Below, piece by piece: positions 9,388 through 11,300 of a stretch of 11,300 nucleotides of DNA (the stretch's first letter is position 1; each line of letters starts with the position of its first letter). The stretch comes from Cruorifilaria tuberocauda (Eukaryota; Nematoda; Chromadorea; Rhabditida; Onchocercidae), in contig JABVXU010001047.1 in the NCBI GenBank assembly GCA_013365365.1, positions 1-11,300 on the forward strand. Direction: 5' to 3'. Under the pieces are notes generated by a model. It worked only from the letters and a program-made list of their open reading frames with translations. It was not told the origin of the DNA and did no database searches. The translations under genes and the position numbers were made by a program.

Positions 9388-9805
9388 TCAGAAATAATTT
9401 TGATATAAAATTGAGCAAATTGTTCATTAAGTGTGTGATGTTAAGAATTTGCTAAATTTATTAGCCTGAAATTCGAAAATACTCAAAATTCTAATTCATC
9501 AAAATTCTCCCGTACAAAATTTTCCGGTATGATAATTTTAATTTAATAGCTTGAAAGACAATACAAATAATTATAATTGAAGAAATTAAACTTAAATTAG
9601 CATCTAATAATTACTCTAGATATTTCGACATCACTGTTACAACATTCGATCATTGACACAACAGTACGGTCTAACGGATATTAAGCAATATGTGATATCC
9701 AATTGTGCATCCATCGAAAATTACTATCCGGAATTTAAATGTGAAGAAGCTGAAATTTCTGTTGATAAATGTGAAAGACTATTTCGATTATCAAATTCTG
9801 ATTAA
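5216..9805 (+). CDS. Secreted protein with C-terminal four-cysteine (aECM cysteine-cradle-like) domain; 12-exon gene
   Basis: My spliced model joins 5216-5296, 5530-5747, 5846-5912, 6173-6238, 6651-6802, 6926-7034, 7547-7729, 8178-8318, 8502-8558, 8770-8886, 9116-9280 and 9620-9805. It gives about 513 residues. Residues 1-17 form a signal peptide (short basic N-terminus, hydrophobic IIILLSVQITIS core, cleavage likely after ISA). The body, about 18-452, is polar and cysteine-free, rich in S/T/Q/N/E/K, with N-glycosylation sequons NSS, NYT, NSS and NAS. Residues 400-450 are highly basic and probably helical. The last about 60 residues hold the only four cysteines (C-x22-C-x11-C-x9-C) with YGLTDIKQYV and NYYPEFKC motifs. 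From memory this resembles the nematode apical extracellular matrix cysteine-cradle domain (SPIA-1, DPY-6). I infer a cuticle or aECM protein secreted by the epidermis. The frame stays open across all inferred junctions. The exon 6/7 boundary and the donors of exons 1 and 9 are uncertain. I cannot assign an orthologue. Confidence 0.75.
5530..5747 (+). CDS. Exon 2: proline/serine-rich start of mature protein
   Basis: The acceptor is GATTTTAG and the donor is TTG|GTTAGA, leaving phase 2. It encodes about 72 residues, including AAVPTPSPANYNSGDTS and IDPVIRERLSRIFHIPPDF. The RLSR stretch fits the RxxR pattern used by furin-like (BLI-4 type) convertases, so propeptide cleavage is possible but unproven. 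This is the longest exon and clearly richer in G+C than its flanks. Confidence 0.8.
5846..5912 (+). CDS. Exon 3
   Basis: The acceptor is GCTACTAG and the donor is CAG|GTTAGC. It completes a TGG codon split across the intron and restores phase 0. The residues WYKSKSHASHANPEYSTG are polar and histidine/serine rich, with no recognised motif. Confidence 0.75.
6173..6238 (+). CDS. Exon 4
   Basis: The acceptor is the strong GCTTTCAG and the donor is CAA|GTTTAA. The 66-nt exon is phase 0 at both ends and encodes 22 residues (EDPSITSSSANDLSAIVRQQ plus GQ). Reading on past the donor gives a stop one codon later, which supports splicing here. Confidence 0.75.
6281..6314. repeat. (TTATCG/TTATCA)n hexanucleotide repeat in intron 4
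   Basis: About five units of TTATC(G/A) with one TTGTCG variant occur near the 5' end of intron 4. Units ending in A contain a GATA-factor core on the minus strand, but a simple repeat is the likelier explanation. Confidence 0.7.
6651..6802 (+). CDS. Exon 5: two N-glycosylation sequons
   Basis: The acceptor is CATTTATTAG and the donor is TT|GTAAGT, the best donor in the gene, leaving phase 2. It encodes KLLRVYEKIYSDF, then NSS and NYT sequons, then SEKQAKILQSEQQAVIFQPV. The heptad-like spacing of hydrophobics suggests helix. Confidence 0.8.
6926..7034 (+). CDS. Exon 6: aromatic/glycine-rich segment
   Basis: The acceptor is TTACTTCAG and the donor is AAA|GTTAGC, returning to phase 0. Residues include YYQPFGVLPQGSQPKMIIYG and GRLYMATPLKSEIQAK. 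The mix of Y, G, P and hydrophobics suggests a small beta-structured motif. The frame remains open beyond this donor through a 33-bp repeat until a stop at 7200-7202, so intron retention would make a truncated form. Confidence 0.7.
7055..7152 (+). repeat. 33-bp minisatellite in intron 6, open in frame with exon 6
   Basis: Three tandem copies start with GTATAAGAAT or GTATGAGAAT at 7061, 7094 and 7127, exactly 33 bp apart. The last two are nearly identical. Because 33 is a multiple of three, the frame from exon 6 runs through as three 11-residue repeats close to YIIQYENLKLA and then stops at 7200-7202. Each copy also carries a donor-like GTATGAG. I treat it as intronic because coding exons resume downstream. 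Confidence 0.85.
7405..7490 (+). repeat. TACCTTTTA repeat leading to a strong splice acceptor
   Basis: Five or so loose copies of TACCTTTTACTA form a pyrimidine-rich run ending in TATTTTTCAG at 7490. It behaves like an extended polypyrimidine tract. The acceptor it leads to is out of phase with the exon 6 donor in my model, which is why the exon 7 start is uncertain. Confidence 0.65.
7547..7729 (+). CDS. Exon 7: acidic/polar segment, start uncertain
   Basis: The frame containing RGDMIVQNSSDVTDK, NYRRIYEQHMKAAEDAK and TSKLQQ is clear, and the donor CAA|GTAATA closes it in phase 0. It includes an NSS sequon and an RGD tripeptide of doubtful meaning. The start is not settled. 7547 (ATTAAG|AAA) keeps phase with exon 6 but is a weak acceptor. 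The stronger acceptors TTTTTCAG (7490), TTTTTAG (7497) and CAACAG (7556) need a different upstream donor or a micro-exon. The frame is open back to 7491. Confidence 0.6.
8178..8318 (+). CDS. Exon 8
   Basis: The acceptor is CATACTAG and the donor is CCG|GTTTGT; both ends are phase 0. Forty-seven residues include VIVPNASSIEILGIESK (an NAS sequon) and YRKVHKKELESYNPMDQL. A second open frame across the same bases lacks usable splice sites and has poor composition. Confidence 0.75.
8502..8558 (+). CDS. Exon 9
   Basis: The acceptor is the textbook TTTCTTTACAG and both ends are phase 0. It encodes HEINIDLAQKDQAENDQYE. The donor GAA|GTGATT (end 8558) is used here. CAA|GTGATA (end 8573) is equally possible and adds VINFQ. 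Confidence 0.65.
8770..8886 (+). CDS. Exon 10
   Basis: The acceptor is CCGGTTTAG and the donor is ATT|GTTATT (weak); both ends are phase 0. Thirty-nine residues are acidic and Q/T-rich (KQYDEADNRANDEIEGQ, TSTQQTDKFLTGTPSREI). Downstream the frame runs quickly into stops within a TTATTAAA repeat. Confidence 0.6.
8887..9037. repeat. TATTAAAT-type degenerate repeat in intron 10
   Basis: The motif (T)TATTAAAT recurs more than ten times with small indels, making an almost G/C-free stretch. It fills most of intron 10. Confidence 0.75.
9116..9280 (+). CDS. Exon 11: basic, probably helical segment
   Basis: The acceptor is CTATTTCAG and the donor is GAA|GTGAGT, the clearest pair in the gene; both ends are phase 0. 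After an acidic lead (VENDENTEFMDENQK) comes a strongly basic stretch (MRRILALRRKMADDRKRF, then AERKRLLSSMKRKVNKEEM). High helix propensity and alternating leucines and charges suggest an amphipathic or coiled-coil segment just before the cysteine domain. The frame continues past the donor into a GA microsatellite, which I regard as intronic. Confidence 0.8.
9353..9384. repeat. (GA)n microsatellite in intron 11
   Basis: This is a GA dinucleotide run of about 15 units after a GAGACAGAGGGAGA lead-in. It would read as a meaningless Arg-Glu repeat in the frame of exon 11. Confidence 0.9.
9620..9805 (+). CDS. Exon 12: C-terminal four-cysteine domain and stop
   Basis: The acceptor is TTACTCTAG, phase 0. 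The exon encodes 61 residues and a TAA stop. Cysteines fall at model residues 458, 481, 493 and 503, in contexts RHHCYN, ISNCAS, EFKCEE and VDKCER. A QQYGLTDIKQYV helix lies between the first and second, and a NYYPEF turn precedes the third. A later acceptor, CAACAG at 9664, would also be in phase but would lose the first cysteine, so the earlier one is preferred. An even number of cysteines in a signal-peptide protein argues for two disulfides. The similarity to the aECM cysteine-cradle domain is from memory. Confidence 0.75.
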   Translation: MFRHHCYNIRSLTQQYGLTDIKQYVISNCASIENYYPEFKCEEAEISVDKCERLFRLSNSD

Positions 9806-10547
9806 TTAATTTATGAATTGATAAATGTGTATTTTATAATTAATTGTAATTTTTCTTGTGCTTTCAAAAATTGTAAGAGAAAAAAAAATGAATGAAATTC
9901 TTGACAAGTACTATTATCACAAAGTTCATATTGTTCTCATATGAAATTTTAATCTTTTTTGATCATCTAAAAGTGAAATATGAAAAACTGTTATCGATCA
10001 AATGGAATTTTAATCGTTCGTTATTGAAATTTCCTTAAATTAAATCAAAATTTCACTTTGAAATCTTAGCATTTGAAATGCTAGAAATTAAAATTTCAAA
10101 ATTTGAAATTTGAAATAGAAAAAAAAAACTAATTTCCTTCTTTTTACAATATGAATATTGTATAAAACTACAAAATTTATCTATGATGTAAGTTTTCGTT
10201 TTTTTCGTTACCATTAAATTTATAAAAAAAAAAAAATAAATAAAATTCAATGAAAATTTTCTCGGCATGTTTTATTCATCAAATATCAATGCAATACGAA
10301 TGCATTTGTGTCAACTATAAAAATAACTGCAAATAAAAAAAAATTTTTTTTTTAAAATCGAGAAAAACGACTATCTGCGACGAAATACGACAAATAAAAA
10401 TGTCACAGATAACCAAAAAGATAATCAATTCAATATAATGACCGTGACGAATGAGTGTTATTAATATAGTAAATCTCGGGTGAGTTTTATTTATGCTTTT
10501 TAAAAAATTGAACCTAAAAAAACCAATTGAAGCATTCCCACAACATA
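9806..10547. other. 3' flank of the gene with candidate poly(A) signals
   Basis: This is AT-rich non-coding DNA after the stop. AATGAA at 9887-9892 and GATAAA at 9820-9825 are variant poly(A) hexamers close to the stop. The first canonical AATAAA is an overlapping pair at 10235-10244, followed by a TGTTTTATTC stretch at about 10268, which would give a 3' UTR of roughly 450 nt. Which is used cannot be decided from sequence. No second gene is visible. Confidence 0.45.
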
Positions 10548-10551
10548 TATA

Positions 10552-10593
10552 CTCTCTCTCCCTCCCTCTTTCTCACTCTCTCTCTCTCTCTCT
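10552..10593. repeat. (CT)n microsatellite
   Basis: This is a C/T-only tract, mainly CT repeats, with one A interruption at about 10575. It faces a GA tract about 70 bp downstream. Confidence 0.9.
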
Positions 10594-10661
10594 GTTTTTT
10601 CTCAACCATTTAATAGTTTTGTTTATTTTAAGTGAAAATTTATTTGAATGATGAGGTTGAA

Positions 10662-10683
10662 GAAAGAGAGAGAGAGAGAGAGG
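10662..10683. repeat. (GA)n microsatellite
   Basis: This short GA run is complementary to the CT tract at 10552-10593, so the two could pair as a hairpin arm in a transcript. The short open frames running through it are Arg/Glu low-complexity artefacts. Confidence 0.9.
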
Positions 10684-10981
10684 AAAAAATGGATGTCAAT
10701 TCATTTTCATTATCATTCGAAAATTTTCTCTATCATTTTATCAATTGTATTTCAGGTTGGAAAAAAGGAAAGAAAAAAAGAGTTCATTTCCCACTGTATA
10801 TTATTTTGTTATAGTGTTTTAGTTGGTGAAAGTTTTTTTTTTCTCTTTTTTTTTCAACATAATTTCGATATCATAGATCATTTTGTTTTCCTTTAGGATA
10901 ACAACTGTCATATCATTTTCAAATAAAAATTTAATTCAGAATTATTGCTTAAATGTTTTCGTTTTCCTCTGACTCACAATA

Positions 10982-11292
10982 TGGATAGATAGCTTTTTCA
11001 TCAGCTTTCATTGCTAGGCTTGAAAGTTTTCTAAGATTGTGTTAATTTAACAATAATTAATGATAATAATAATAATAGTAATTCATAATGGTGATAATTA
11101 CAATGACAATGATATAAATAATTAATAAGGGTAATAATGACAATAATTAATAGTGATAAAAATAATTAATGAGAATAATTATGAATATTAATAATAATGA
11201 TAGATGGATAGATGACTTTTTTTAGCTTTATAGTGCTAAACTTGAAAGTTTCCAAAATTGTATTAATGTGAAACAATAATAATAGCAATAAT
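10982..11292. repeat. Degenerate direct duplication with AAT-rich filler
   Basis: TGGATAGAT-A/G-CTTTTT...AGCTTT...TGCTA(G/A)-(G/A)CTTGAAAGTTT...AA-ATTGT-TTAAT occurs from 10982 and again from 11205, an offset of about 223 bp. The space between is made of AATAAT, TAATGA and ACAATAATTAAT simple repeats. The second copy runs to the window edge, so a larger array may continue to the right. Confidence 0.65.
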
Positions 11293-11300
11293 TAATAATA

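Noticed and set aside
9281..9397. Continuation of the exon 11 frame past 9280 to a stop
   Set aside because: A near-consensus GTGAGT donor lies at 9281, and the extension is lysine-rich and then a GA microsatellite. The four-cysteine exon downstream fits in phase if the donor is used.
10053..10268. A 71-codon open frame on the minus strand
   Set aside because: It is rich in F, I, K, Y and S from A/T homopolymers, has no recognisable motif or splice context, and overlaps the likely 3' UTR of the + strand gene.
10632..10896. Two overlapping open frames on the + strand of 60 and 82 codons
   Set aside because: Both run through a GA microsatellite giving Arg-Glu repeats, followed by poly-T phenylalanine runs. 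A TTTCAG at about 10754 is acceptor-like, but what follows is lysine and phenylalanine low complexity.
1..11300. CRISPR array, bacterial operon, tRNA or rRNA genes, transposase
   Set aside because: The repeats lack unique spacers of constant size, there are no ribosome binding sites ahead of long frames, no cloverleaf or rRNA-like G/C-rich blocks were seen, and no transposase or reverse-transcriptase motifs appear in any frame.

Overview
The window looks like a piece of a nematode nuclear genome, most likely a filarial or other spirurid (clade III) worm. It is very AT-rich (by eye roughly 75-80%) and has no long uninterrupted reading frames. It is full of homopolymer runs and CT/GA microsatellites. 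Its one convincing gene is cut into many short exons whose introns mostly end in nematode-like TTTCAG or TTNAG acceptors. Genus and species cannot be read from the sequence.

Region 1 (1 to about 4040) holds no gene I can support. It contains decayed direct repeats, a 20-nt palindrome, a consensus CRE palindrome and simple repeats. Region 2 (about 4041-5215) is the upstream flank of the gene. It carries a 35/44-bp minisatellite whose units each contain an imperfect palindrome. Closer to the gene is a dense cluster of seven TGATAA/TTATCA GATA-factor sites. A splice-acceptor-like AATTTAG then directly abuts the ATG, as expected for spliced-leader trans-splicing.

Region 3 (5216-9805, + strand) is a single gene that I could assemble by hand into 12 exons. 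The model encodes a protein of about 510 residues that begins with a classical signal peptide. It continues with a long, polar, cysteine-free body containing four N-glycosylation sequons and a basic, probably helical stretch. It ends in a compact domain with four cysteines (C-x22-C-x11-C-x9-C), the only cysteines in the protein. That C-terminal pattern resembles, from memory, the nematode apical extracellular matrix 'cysteine-cradle' domain found in secreted cuticle-associated proteins such as SPIA-1 and DPY-6 of C. elegans. I infer a secreted cuticle or aECM protein made by the epidermis, and the upstream GATA cluster would fit that. Eleven introns are inferred. Nine are phase 0 and two are phase 2, and the frame stays open through all twelve exons. 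The exon 6/7 junction is the least certain part; exon 1 and exon 9 each have two equally good donors.

Region 4 (9806-11300) is 3' flank: possible poly(A) signals, a CT tract facing a GA tract, and a degraded direct duplication with AAT-type repeats at the right edge. I see no tRNA, rRNA, transposase, CRISPR array or prokaryotic operon.
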